NCBI RefSeq assembly: GCF_003173755.1
Contig: NZ_CP029553.1
Location: forward strand, 3,744,001-3,808,000
DNA from: Methylobacterium terrae
GTDB taxonomy: Bacteria > Pseudomonadota > Alphaproteobacteria > Rhizobiales > Beijerinckiaceae
Reading direction: 5' to 3'
DNA length: 64,000 bases
The notes below the pieces were generated by a model that had not been told where the DNA came from, did not search any database, and saw only the letters and a program-made list of their open reading frames with translations. The position numbers were made by a program, and so were the translations under genes. Shown here one piece after another: positions 9,384 to 16,879 of this stretch; the stretch's first letter is position 1, and each line of letters begins with the position of its first letter.

Positions 9384-10154
9384 ATGGCCGACGACTTCGA
9401 CGAGAGCCCGTCGGACGCCGCCGACTCGGCCTTCGTGGTCGACGTCGACGGGTTCGAAGGCCCCCTCGACCTGCTGCTGGAACTCGCCCGGCGCCAGAAG
9501 GTCGATCTCGCCCGGATCTCGATCCTGGCGCTCGTCGAGCAGTACCTCGCCTTCATCGACGAGGCCCACCGCCTGCGCCTCGAACTCGCGGCGGATTACC
9601 TCGTCATGGCGGCCTGGCTCGCCTACCTGAAATCGCGCCTGCTGCTGCCGGCCCCGCCCCGCGGGCCCGAGCCCGCCGCCGGCGACCTCGCCGAGGCGCT
9701 GGGCCTGCGCCTGCGCCGCCTCGAGGCGATCCGCGCCGCCGCCGCGATGCTGTCGGAGCGACGCCAGCTCGGGCGCGACGTCTTCGCCCGCGGCGCCGCC
9801 CTTCCCGAGCCCGCCGCCGCGGCGCCCGGCGCCTTCGCCGTCACCCTGCACGACCTGATCGCGGCCTATGCCCGCCAGCGCCAGGAGCGGGCCCGCGCTT
9901 CCGTCACGCTGCCGCCGCGCAGCGTCTGGTCCCTGGTCGATGCCCGTACGGCCCTGGAACGGCTGATCGGCCCGCGGGACGACTGGACGGACCTCGAATC
10001 CTACCTCGCCCGCTACCTCGAGGACCCGAAGCGCCGCGCCACAGTGCGCGCCTCCTCGCTCTCGGCGGTGCTGGAGCTCGCCCGCGAGGGCCGGATCCGC
10101 TTGCGCCAGGACCGGCCCTTCGCGCCGATCCAGATCCGCGCCGCCGGGACCTGA
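9384..10154 (+). CDS. scpA: Segregation and condensation protein A
   Basis: The kleisin subunit of the SMC-ScpAB chromosome condensation complex. The 256-residue protein shows the ScpA N-terminal signature FEGPLDLLLELARRQKVD, followed by SRLLLP and a C-terminal winged-helix-like region (VLELAREGRIRLRQD). ATG 9384 was chosen over an in-frame start 36 bp upstream because it follows the nagZ stop and gives a normal N-terminus. scpB starts three bases after its end. Confidence 0.94.
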   Translation: MADDFDESPSDAADSAFVVDVDGFEGPLDLLLELARRQKVDLARISILALVEQYLAFIDEAHRLRLELAADYLVMAAWLAYLKSRLLLPAPPRGPEPAAGDLAEALGLRLRRLEAIRAAAAMLSERRQLGRDVFARGAALPEPAAAAPGAFAVTLHDLIAAYARQRQERARASVTLPPRSVWSLVDARTALERLIGPRDDWTDLESYLARYLEDPKRRATVRASSLSAVLELAREGRIRLRQDRPFAPIQIRAAGT

Positions 10155-10156
10155 GC

Positions 10157-10816
10157 GTGGCGAAGGCCCACCGTCCGCCCGATCCCTCCCCGGTCCCGTC
10201 CGAGGCCGCGCGCCTCGCCGAGGCGCTGATCTTCTGCGCGCCCGCGCCGATCACCGAGGCCGACCTCGCCGCCCGCTTAGGCGCCGGCACCGACGTGCCG
10301 GCGGTGCTGGCCGAGATCGCCCGCGCCTACGCCCCCCGGGGCATCACGCTGGCACGGTCGGCCGGCGGCTACGCCTTCCGCACAGCGCCCGACCTCGCCC
10401 CCGCCCTGCGCGGCGGGGCGCCCGAGCCGCGCAGGCTCTCGCGGGCGGCCCTGGAGACGCTGGCGATCGTCGCCTACCACCAGCCGGTGACCCGGGCCGA
10501 GATCGAGGAGATCCGCGGCGTCACCACCTCGAAGGGCTCCCTCGACCTGCTGCTCGAGACCGGCTGGGTGCGCCTGCGCGGGCGTCGCCGCACGCCCGGG
10601 CGACCGGTCACCTACGGCACCACCCCGGCCTTCCTCGACCATTTCGACCTCGACGCCGTCTCCGACCTGCCGGGGCTCGACGAGTTGAAGGGCCTCGGCC
10701 TGATCGAGGGCCGGCTGCCCGCCGGGTTCCGCGTGCCGCAGCCGAGCGACGGCGCGGAGGCCGACGAGGACCCGAGCGACGATCCCCCGGGCCCCGGCGG
10801 CGGCGTGCCGGACTGA
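10157..10816 (+). CDS. scpB: Segregation and condensation protein B
   Basis: The winged-helix partner that binds the ScpA kleisin. The 219-residue protein starts at GTG 10157, immediately after scpA. Diagnostic segments are AARLAEALIFCAPAPI at the N-terminus and LSRAALETLAIVAYHQPVTRAEIEEIRGV in the middle. A 30-residue acidic Pro/Gly-rich tail is typical of alphaproteobacterial forms. It belongs to the nagZ-scpA-scpB run. Confidence 0.94.
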   Translation: MAKAHRPPDPSPVPSEAARLAEALIFCAPAPITEADLAARLGAGTDVPAVLAEIARAYAPRGITLARSAGGYAFRTAPDLAPALRGGAPEPRRLSRAALETLAIVAYHQPVTRAEIEEIRGVTTSKGSLDLLLETGWVRLRGRRRTPGRPVTYGTTPAFLDHFDLDAVSDLPGLDELKGLGLIEGRLPAGFRVPQPSDGAEADEDPSDDPPGPGGGVPD

Positions 10817-11011
10817 AATCCTGGGTGGGCCAGTGGCGGGGAGCCCGAGGAAACGCTTGTTTTCGCCTCTTGCCGTCCTTACGTTCCGGCCGCACCGCGA
10901 GCGCTCCGGATGCCGTCCGGCGACGATGAGCGTGCGGTATCAGAGGTTTGGGGCGTCGGAGACGCCCCGCGAGTGTGCCGCGGCGACGATGGCGCCGCGC
11001 AGGAGAGAACC

Positions 11012-11371
11012 ATGGGCGGCGCGAGTATCTGGCACTGGATCGTCGTCGGCGTGATCGTCATGCTGCTGTTCGGGCGCGGCAAGGTGTCCGAGCTGATGGG
11101 CGACGTCGCCAAGGGCATCAAGGCCTTCAAGAAGGGCATGGCCGACGAGGATCAGGCCCCGACCACGACGGCTCAGGTGCCGCACAATCCGGTCGTGCCG
11201 GTCCAGGTGTCCCCGCCGGTGGCGCCGGTGCAGCCGGTCCAGCAGCCCGTCCACGCGGCTCCCGCGCATGTGCCGACCGCCCAGATGCCGCCGGTCACCG
11301 CGACCGAGCCGGTGCGCCCCGTGCCGCAGCACGGCGAGCCCCTGACCAACGCCGACCGCAAGGTCGTCTGA
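11012..11371 (+). CDS. tatA: Sec-independent protein translocase subunit TatA
   Basis: Forms the protein-conducting assembly of the twin-arginine system. The 119-residue protein has one short membrane helix at about residues 5-20 ([15 protein letters not shown]), the FG hinge, and an amphipathic helix ([20 protein letters not shown]). The C-terminal half is a Pro/Val/Thr-rich tail longer than in E. coli TatA. ATG 11012 has an AGGAGAG Shine-Dalgarno element. A 244-bp gap with tandem repeats separates it from tatB. Confidence 0.93.
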   Translation: MGGASIWHWIVVGVIVMLLFGRGKVSELMGDVAKGIKAFKKGMADEDQAPTTTAQVPHNPVVPVQVSPPVAPVQPVQQPVHAAPAHVPTAQMPPVTATEPVRPVPQHGEPLTNADRKVV

Positions 11372-11445
11372 GCCGTCACGCGCGAGGGCCGGGCCCCCGG
11401 GTCCGGTCGTCGCGTCGCAGCGCGCCGCGGGATCCCGCGTGATGG

Positions 11446-11512
11446 CCGCGAGGCGGCCATCCGCGAGGCGGCCCCGAGAGAAACCCTTTCGGGCGAGAGA
11501 AACCCTTTCGGG
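11446..11512. repeat. Two adjacent short tandem duplications between tatA and tatB
   Basis: A 13-bp unit (CCGCGAGGCGGCC) occurs at 11446-11458 and 11461-11473. Directly after it a 19-bp unit occurs twice head to tail at 11475-11493 and 11494-11512. The second unit contains a small CCC-TTTC-GGG stem in each copy. They lie in the otherwise featureless gap upstream of tatB and may lengthen or structure the intercistronic RNA. Confidence 0.75.
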
Positions 11513-11615
11513 AACCTGCTCGTCGGTGACTGGCGTCGGCGCACCGGCGTGCTAGACAGCCCGCGCGAGGCGCCCGACCAGGCTTGCGCCGCGCGAGTAG
11601 CAGGGCCGTCACGCC

Positions 11616-12167
11616 ATGTTCGATATGAGTTGGGGCGAGGTGATGCTGATCGGCGGCGTCGCGCTCGTCGTCATCGGCCCCAAGGATCTGCCCAAGGCCT
11701 TGCGTACCGTCGGCCAGGTCACCGCCCGGCTCAAGCGCATGGCCGGCGAGTTCCAGAGCCAGTTCAGCGAGGCGATGCGCGAGGCGGAGCTCGACGAGGT
11801 CCGGCGCGAGGTCGAGGGCATCAACCGCAGCGTCTCGTCGGCGACGACGACGGGCTTCAACCCGGTCCAGACCATCCGCAACGAGATCAAGGGCGCCGTC
11901 GACGGCGTGCCCAAGCCCGCAGCGCAGGGGATGCCGGGGGCGGATCCGCTCGCCGCCACGGAGCCGACCCCGGCCCTGCCCGAGCCGGTCGATCCGGCCG
12001 CCCCGCCGGCCTATCACGCGCCTGAACCCGCTTCCGAGAAGCCCTCGCACGAGGCGCTGGCCGCCGCGACCGCGCAGCTCAAGGCCGATGCGGCCCGCAC
12101 CGGCCCGGATTCCGACGCCCCCGCCCCCATCCCGCACGACACCGCCAGCACGGGCCGCACCGCATGA
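11616..12167 (+). CDS. tatB: Sec-independent protein translocase subunit TatB
   Basis: A component of the TatBC receptor that binds twin-arginine signal peptides. The 183-residue protein starts [19 protein letters not shown], the single N-terminal helix, followed by [15 protein letters not shown] and a long amphipathic helix (to about residue 80). The acidic Pro/Ala tail is typical of alphaproteobacteria. Its stop overlaps the tatC start by four bases (ATGA), indicating translational coupling. Confidence 0.95.
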   Translation: MFDMSWGEVMLIGGVALVVIGPKDLPKALRTVGQVTARLKRMAGEFQSQFSEAMREAELDEVRREVEGINRSVSSATTTGFNPVQTIRNEIKGAVDGVPKPAAQGMPGADPLAATEPTPALPEPVDPAAPPAYHAPEPASEKPSHEALAAATAQLKADAARTGPDSDAPAPIPHDTASTGRTA

Positions 12168-12967
12168 TCACCGAGGCCGATGAAGCCGATATCGAGGCCT
12201 CGCGCGCGCCGCTGATCGAGCACCTGATCGAGCTGCGCTCGCGGCTGATCAAGTCGCTGCTCGCCTTCGGGGTGATGTTCTTCGTCTGCTTCTTCTTCGC
12301 GCAACACATCTACAACATCCTCGTTCACCCCTACGTCAGCGTGGTCGGGGCGGACAAGGCGCGGCTGATCGCGACCCACTTCCTCGAGCAGGTCTTCACC
12401 AACATCAAGCTGAGCGTGTTCGGCGCCGGCTTCCTGTCCTTCCCGGTCGTCGCCACCCAGCTCTACGCCTTCGTGGCGCCGGGCCTGTACCGCAACGAGC
12501 GCCGGGCCTTCCTGCCCTACCTCGTCGCCACGCCGGTCTTCTTCGTCCTCGGCGCCCTCGTCGTCTACTTCCTGGCGATGCCGCTGCTGATCAAGTTCTC
12601 GGTCAGCCTGCAGCAGATCGGCCAGCCCGGCGAGGCCACGATCGAACTCCTGCCGAAGGTGGACGAGTACCTCTCGCTCATCATGACGCTGATCTTCGCC
12701 TTCGGCATCGCGTTCCAGCTGCCGGTGATCCTGACCCTTCTGGGCCAGATCGGCCTGATCGACTCGAAGTTCCTGCGGGACCGCCGGCGCTACGCGATCG
12801 TACTGGTCTTCGTCGCCGCCGCGGTGCTGACCCCGCCGGACGTGATCAGCCAGCTCTCGCTGGCGATCCCGATGCTGCTCCTCTACGAGGCGTCCGTGTT
12901 CTCGGTCCGCGCGATGGAGAGGCGTCGCGAGCGGGCGCGGGCGGCCGAAGAAGCGGCCGGAGAGTAG
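12164..12967 (+). CDS. tatC: Sec-independent protein translocase subunit TatC
   Basis: The polytopic receptor core of the Tat translocase. The 267-residue protein carries the conserved N-terminal [12 protein letters not shown] and six hydrophobic segments. The first is [12 protein letters not shown] and the last is near [15 protein letters not shown]. The segments [21 protein letters not shown] and the DVISQ region are TatC hallmarks. It ends the argS-to-tat run. The usual downstream neighbour serS is instead at 1995-3311 in opposite orientation. Confidence 0.96.
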   Translation: MITEADEADIEASRAPLIEHLIELRSRLIKSLLAFGVMFFVCFFFAQHIYNILVHPYVSVVGADKARLIATHFLEQVFTNIKLSVFGAGFLSFPVVATQLYAFVAPGLYRNERRAFLPYLVATPVFFVLGALVVYFLAMPLLIKFSVSLQQIGQPGEATIELLPKVDEYLSLIMTLIFAFGIAFQLPVILTLLGQIGLIDSKFLRDRRRYAIVLVFVAAAVLTPPDVISQLSLAIPMLLLYEASVFSVRAMERRRERARAAEEAAGE

Positions 12968-13002
12968 GGCGTCCCGCTCCTCCCGGCATCCGCACCCCCC
13001 AA

Positions 13003-13034
13003 CCCCGGGGTCTCGCCTGTGGCGAGTCCCGGGG
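13003..13034. terminator. Strong hairpin between convergent tatC and tyrA
   Basis: Arms CCCCGGG/CCCGGGG plus CTCGCC/GGCGAG form a 13-bp stem with a small internal loop and a TGT loop. It lies between the ends of two convergent genes, so it may act as a bidirectional terminator. No T-run follows, so intrinsic termination is not certain. Confidence 0.55.
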
Positions 13035-13051
13035 GGCATCGGCGAGTCGCA

Positions 13052-13831
13052 TCACGCGTCGAGCAGGACCCTCTCCTCGATGCCCGCGCCCTCCCCCAGA
13101 TCCTCGTCCATCCGCGCCGCCAGGTCGAAGAACCGCCGCCGCACCTCGGCCGCGTAGGGGTTCTCGCGCTCGATCGCGTGGTAGACCTCCGGCGCGTCGT
13201 GCCGCACCATGCCGACCGCCTGCATCACCAGGTCGAAGCTGCGCGTCGTCATCCGGGTCGGCAGCGGCTCCATCGCCACCAGCACCTTGGCGATCAGGTG
13301 CGTCAGGCCCTGTACCGCCGCGGCTTCGCGGTCGTGGGCCTCCGGCGTCGTCACGATCACGTCGAGGCCGAAGGCGCGACGCAGGAAGGCGCCGACCCGG
13401 CCGGCACGGCTCCCGCGCACCGGGCAGACCGCGATCTTGAGGCCGCGCAGGCCCCCGCGCGCGCTCTGCGGACCGAACAGCGGGTGGGTGGCGACGATGT
13501 CGACATCCGGCGGCAGGCCGGCCCGCATGATCGCGGCCGGCCGCACCTTCACCGAGCCGACATCGAGCACGAGGGCGCCGGGCCGCAGGTGCGGGGCGAC
13601 CGCGCGCACGATCGCGGCGAGGGACGAGACCGGGGTGGCCAGGATCACCACCGGGCAGGCGGCGGCCTCAGGCAGGCTGCACGCGGCGACGCCCCCTGCT
13701 GCGAACTCCGCTTCCGCCACGAACGGATCGTGGACGCGCAAGCCGACATGCGGCGCCAGGTGCTCGGCGACGAGGCGACCGAAGGCGCCGAAGCCGATCA
13801 GGCCGATGGGCGAATGGGGAAAGGACGGCAC
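13052..13831 (-). CDS. Prephenate/arogenate (cyclohexadienyl) dehydrogenase, TyrA type
   Basis: Likely catalyses the NAD(P)-dependent step of tyrosine synthesis. A Rossmann motif IGLIGFGAFGRLVAEH opens the protein. VILATPVSSLAAIV, LVLDVGSVK and DIVATHPLFGPQSARGG are typical of the family. The protein lacks an ACT domain. The frame is open to 14020, but no ATG fits; GTG 13831 with GAGG upstream places the Rossmann fold at the N-terminus (259 residues). Plant-type arogenate dehydrogenases share this compact form, so the substrate (prephenate or arogenate) is unresolved. It lies downstream of cobU-cobO on the same strand, with a hairpin between. Confidence 0.8.
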   Translation of the reverse strand: MPSFPHSPIGLIGFGAFGRLVAEHLAPHVGLRVHDPFVAEAEFAAGGVAACSLPEAAACPVVILATPVSSLAAIVRAVAPHLRPGALVLDVGSVKVRPAAIMRAGLPPDVDIVATHPLFGPQSARGGLRGLKIAVCPVRGSRAGRVGAFLRRAFGLDVIVTTPEAHDREAAAVQGLTHLIAKVLVAMEPLPTRMTTRSFDLVMQAVGMVRHDAPEVYHAIERENPYAAEVRRRFFDLAARMDEDLGEGAGIEERVLLDA

Positions 13832-13885
13832 GGGGAGAGACCTCGGGTCAGAGCGAGGTCGGCGGGCCTGGAGATCCTGGGAAGC

Positions 13886-13915
13886 CTCAACCGCCGACAC
13901 GTCGCAGCGGTTGAG
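13886..13915 (-). promoter_or_regulatory. Inverted repeat between cobO and the tyrA-like gene
   Basis: Perfect 9-bp arms CTCAACCGC and GCGGTTGAG flank a 12-bp spacer that can pair further (CGAC/GTCG). It lies 55 bp upstream of the GTG start of the dehydrogenase and 105 bp after the cobO stop. It could be an operator for the dehydrogenase or an end-of-transcript hairpin for cobUO. Confidence 0.5.
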
Positions 13916-14020
13916 AGATGACGAGCACTCCGCCGCTAGGTGAGCGGCGCGTAATAGAGTCCGGCGAGGAGGAGGCTGGTCATGGCCGAGCCTGTAGCCC
14001 GGTCCGGCCCGGACCGTCAA

Positions 14021-14626
14021 TCAGAACTCAATGCCCTCCTGTGCCTTCACCCCGGCCGCGAAGTGGTGCTTCACCAGGGTCATCTCGGTGACGAGGTCGG
14101 CCGCGGCGATCAGCTCGGGCTTCGCGTTGCGGCCGGTCACCACGACGTGGAGGTCGGGCCGGCGCCGGCTCAGGCGCTCGACCACCTCGGCGAGCGGCAG
14201 GTAATCGTAGCGCAGCGCGATGTTCAACTCGTCGAGGATCAGGAGCCGGATCGCCGGATCGGCCATCAGCGCCTCGGTCCTCGCCCAGGCGGCCCGGGCG
14301 GCGGCCACGTCGCGGTCGCGGTCCTGGGTCTCCCAGGTGAAGCCCTCCCCCATCGTGTGCCAGGCGACCTGATCGGCGAAGCGGTCGAGGGCCAGGCGCT
14401 CGCCGGTCTCCCAGGCGCCCTTGATGTACTGCACCACGCCGACGCGCCAGCCCCGGCCGAGCGCCCGCAGCATCAGCCCGAAGGCCGCCGTCGACTTGCC
14501 CTTGCCGGGGCCGGTATGGACGATGAGCAATCCCTTCTCGATCGTCTTGCCCGCCACCTCGGCGTCCTGCACGGCCTTGCGCTTCTCCATCTTGGCGCGG
14601 TGGCGCGCCGCCTCGTCGTCGCTCAT
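14021..14626 (-). CDS. cobO: Cob(I)yrinic acid a,c-diamide adenosyltransferase (CobA/CobO type)
   Basis: Transfers adenosyl from ATP to the cobalt of corrinoids in B12 synthesis and salvage. The 201-residue protein has the P-loop HTGPGKGKSTAAFG and the family segments VVQYIKGAWETGE and LLILDELNIALRYDYL. The ATG at 14626 overlaps the cobU stop (ATGA), while the frame itself stays open further upstream. It is unrelated in fold to the PduO-type enzyme at 60678-61253, so two adenosyltransferase types are encoded here. Confidence 0.95.
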   Translation of the reverse strand: MSDDEAARHRAKMEKRKAVQDAEVAGKTIEKGLLIVHTGPGKGKSTAAFGLMLRALGRGWRVGVVQYIKGAWETGERLALDRFADQVAWHTMGEGFTWETQDRDRDVAAARAAWARTEALMADPAIRLLILDELNIALRYDYLPLAEVVERLSRRRPDLHVVVTGRNAKPELIAAADLVTEMTLVKHHFAAGVKAQEGIEF

Positions 14627-15177
14627 GGGTGATCTCCCTTCAGGGTCATCGGCAGGCCCGCCACCACCAGCACCACCCGGTCGGCGAGGGCGCCCAGGCG
14701 CTGGTGCAGGCGGCCGGCCTCGTCGCGGAAGCGCCGGGCGAGCGCGTTCTCCGGCACGATGCCGAACCCGACCTCGTTCGAGACCAGGACCAGGGGCCCG
14801 GCCGCGTCCGCGCAGGCGGCGAGCAGCGCCCCGGTCTCGGCGGCGAGGTCGGCGCCGTCGTCCAGCATCGCGTTGGTGAGCCACAGGGTCAGGCAATCGA
14901 CCAGGACCGGCCGGCCCGGTTCCGCACCGCGGATCGCCCCGGGCAGGTCCCGCGGCGCGTCGATGGTCTTCCAGGGGGCTGCGCGACGGGCGCGGTGCTC
15001 CGCGATGCGCACCCGCATCTCGTCGTCCCAGGCTTGGGCCGTCGCGACGTAGAGCCAGGGTCCGGCCTGCGCCTCGACCAGCCCCTCCGCGTAGCTGCTC
15101 TTGCCCGAGCGGGCGCCGCCCAGCACCAGGGTCAGGCGCGGGACGGCGGGAGTCGGGCCAGGGATCGGGTCCGGCAC
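14623..15177 (-). CDS. cobU: Adenosylcobinamide kinase / guanylyltransferase
   Basis: Phosphorylates adenosylcobinamide and transfers GMP to it, preparing the lower nucleotide loop of B12 (also called CobP). The 184-residue protein starts with a Pro-rich stretch, then LVLGGARSGKSSYAE, the P-loop. WLYVATAQAWDDEMRVRIAEHR includes the guanylylated-His region, and VLVDCLTLWLTNAM is the B-type strand. It is divergent from the B12 riboswitch and cbtB, and translationally coupled to cobO. Confidence 0.94.
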   Translation of the reverse strand: MPDPIPGPTPAVPRLTLVLGGARSGKSSYAEGLVEAQAGPWLYVATAQAWDDEMRVRIAEHRARRAAPWKTIDAPRDLPGAIRGAEPGRPVLVDCLTLWLTNAMLDDGADLAAETGALLAACADAAGPLVLVSNEVGFGIVPENALARRFRDEAGRLHQRLGALADRVVLVVAGLPMTLKGDHP

Positions 15178-15268
15178 TGGGCTGTCCTCTCGCGAAATCT
15201 CGGGGCCGGAGGTGTCGCGGCAGGAGGCTGCGATTGCAAGCCCGTCCCCGACCCGTTAGGGTCGGCGC

Positions 15269-15442
15269 GACGGTGCCTCGGCGACGAGGTGAAAAGGGAA
15301 CGTGGGAACCGGGATCGCCCCGGCATGCCGCGGCTGCCCCCGCAACTGTGAGCGGTCGAACACGGTCCGCCATCGGCCACTGGAGCGATCCGGGAAGGCG
15401 GCGGGCCGGCTCAAGAGGCCGCGAGCCAGGAGACCTGCCGTC
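15269..15442 (+). ncRNA. Cobalamin (AdoCbl) riboswitch
   Basis: The segment has the conserved order of a B12 riboswitch: GAGGTGAAAAGGGAA, then GCCCCCGCAACTGTGAGCGG, CCACTGG, GGGAAGGCGG, and the B12 box GAGCCAGGAGACCTGCC. The ends GACGG (15269-15273) and CCGTC (15438-15442) can close the outer P1 stem. It lies 44 bp upstream of cbtB on the same strand, so adenosylcobalamin should repress cobalt uptake and probably the whole cbt-cob run. The divergent cobU-cobO are not behind it. Confidence 0.96.
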
Positions 15443-15486
15443 ACCCCCTTTCCTCGACGCCGCCGGTGGGGCGGCAGGAGTTCGTC

Positions 15487-15663
15487 ATGGTCGCGATCAC
15501 CCGGTCCCTCTCTCCCGCGCTCGTCGGCGAGCGCCTGAGCGCCGTCCTCCTCGCCGGCGCCCTCGGCATCGGGCTGCTGTTCGTCTCCGGCTTCGCGCCG
15601 GTGGTCGCCCTGCACAACGCCGCCCACGACTGGCGCCACGCCCACAACTTCCCCTGCCACTGA
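15487..15663 (+). CDS. cbtB: Cobalt transporter subunit CbtB
   Basis: A 58-residue inner-membrane protein predicted, with CbtA, to bring cobalt into the cell for B12 synthesis. One membrane helix spans about residues 18-38 (SAVLLAGALGIGLLFVSGF). The C-terminus carries the His motif HNAAHDWRHAHNFPCH, a likely metal-binding tail. ATG 15487 follows a good CAGGAG element. The B12 riboswitch immediately upstream matches the known regulation of this family. Confidence 0.93.
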   Translation: MVAITRSLSPALVGERLSAVLLAGALGIGLLFVSGFAPVVALHNAAHDWRHAHNFPCH

Positions 15664-15690
15664 GCAAGGCTTGACCGAACGAGGCCGCGC

Positions 15691-15717
15691 GGCCCGCGCC
15701 CCGACCGGGCGCGGGCC
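15691..15717 (+). promoter_or_regulatory. Strong hairpin between cbtB and cbtA
   Basis: Perfect 11-bp GC arms GGCCCGCGCCC/GGGCGCGGGCC enclose a 5-nt loop, 28 bp after the cbtB stop. It could stabilise the cbtB message or attenuate reading into cbtA and the cob genes. No T-run follows. Confidence 0.6.
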
Positions 15718-15749
15718 CGCGTCCCGTTGGTCGTGCAGGTGATCCCCCG

Positions 15750-16475
15750 ATGACGAAACGTCTGCTCGCCGCGGCCCTGGTCGCCGGCTTCCTCGCGGCG
15801 TGCGTGGCCTCAGGCCTGCAATTCGCCCTCACCTCGCCGCTGATCCTGGCGGCGGAGAAGTACGAGACCGCCGAGGCCGTCGCCCCGGCTCACGCATCCG
15901 CCAACCCGCTGATCGTTCTGGCGCATGCGGGCCACCATGCCGACGGCGAACCCGGGTGGCAGCCCGCGCCCGGCCTGCAGCGCCTCGCCTTCACGGCGCT
16001 CGCCACCCTGGTGAGCGGCGTCGGCTACGCGCTCCTCCTCGGTGCCGTGCTGATCGCCGCGGGCCGGGAGGTGACACCCTCCGAGGCGCTCAGGTTCGGC
16101 ATCGGCGGCTTCCTCGCCGCCAGCCTCGCGCCGGCGATCGGACTGCCGCCGGAACTGCCGGGCGTGGCGGCCGCCGCGCTCGAATCGCGCCAGCTCTGGT
16201 GGGTGGCGACCGCCGTCGCGACCGCGGTCGGCCTGTACCTCATCGCGGTCCGCCGCGGGCCGGTGGCGACCGGGCTCGGCCTCGCCCTCCTCGTCGCCCC
16301 GCACGCCTGGGGCGCCCCGCACGGGCCGGAGGAGATCTCCGCGATGCCGCCGGTCTACGCGGCGCAGTTCGCCGCCCGGTCCCTCGCGGTCGCCTTCGCG
16401 TTCTGGGCGGTGCTCGGCCTCGCCTTCGGCTGGGCCTGGGGCGCGGTCGCCGGCCGGAAGGGGGTGAGCGCGTGA
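15750..16475 (+). CDS. cbtA: Cobalt transporter subunit CbtA
   Basis: The polytopic partner of CbtB. The 241-residue protein has about five hydrophobic segments, beginning LLAAALVAGFLAACVASGLQF, with a His-containing loop (LAHAGHHADGEPGW) near residue 55-65. LRFGIGGFLAASLAPAIGLPPELPG is a conserved family segment. Its stop overlaps the GTG start of the next gene, placing it in the riboswitch-controlled transcript. Confidence 0.92.
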   Translation: MTKRLLAAALVAGFLAACVASGLQFALTSPLILAAEKYETAEAVAPAHASANPLIVLAHAGHHADGEPGWQPAPGLQRLAFTALATLVSGVGYALLLGAVLIAAGREVTPSEALRFGIGGFLAASLAPAIGLPPELPGVAAAALESRQLWWVATAVATAVGLYLIAVRRGPVATGLGLALLVAPHAWGAPHGPEEISAMPPVYAAQFAARSLAVAFAFWAVLGLAFGWAWGAVAGRKGVSA

Positions 16476-16879
16476 GCGAGCCTATTCTTTCCGATAGCCT
16501 GACCTGCGACCTCTGCACCCTCTACGTCTGCACGACCTGCCGCGGCGCCGACGATCCGGTGGATGGCCCCCGCGCCGGTGCGCGCCTGCACGACGCGCTC
16601 CGGGCGGCCCTGGCCGCGCGGCCGGGCGCACAGGTGCGGATCGAGCCGGTGGAATGCCTGTCGGTCTGCAAGCGGTCCTGCACGGTCGCGGTCGCGAGCC
16701 CCGGCCGCTGGACCTACGTCTACGGCGACCTCGACCCGGCGGTGTCCGCCGCGGTCATCCTCGACGGCATCGGCCTCTACGCCGGCACCCCGGACGGCAT
16801 CGTGCCCTGGCGCGAGCGCCCGCAGGAGTTCCGCAAGGGAGTCGTCGCCCGCATCCCTCCCGCGCCGGTGAAGCCATGA
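16472..16879 (+). CDS. DUF1636 Cys-rich, probable metal- or Fe-S-binding protein
   Basis: A 135-residue protein with a start GTG overlapping the cbtA stop (GTGA). Two Cys clusters stand out: CDLCTLYVCTTC near the N-terminus and CLSVCKRSC in the middle, a pattern compatible with a thioredoxin-like 2Fe-2S ferredoxin fold. Its stop overlaps the cobW ATG. The position between a cobalt importer and CobW suggests a role in cobalt delivery or in redox steps of corrin synthesis. That is context-based; no reaction is known to me. Confidence 0.75.
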   Translation: MSEPILSDSLTCDLCTLYVCTTCRGADDPVDGPRAGARLHDALRAALAARPGAQVRIEPVECLSVCKRSCTVAVASPGRWTYVYGDLDPAVSAAVILDGIGLYAGTPDGIVPWRERPQEFRKGVVARIPPAPVKP

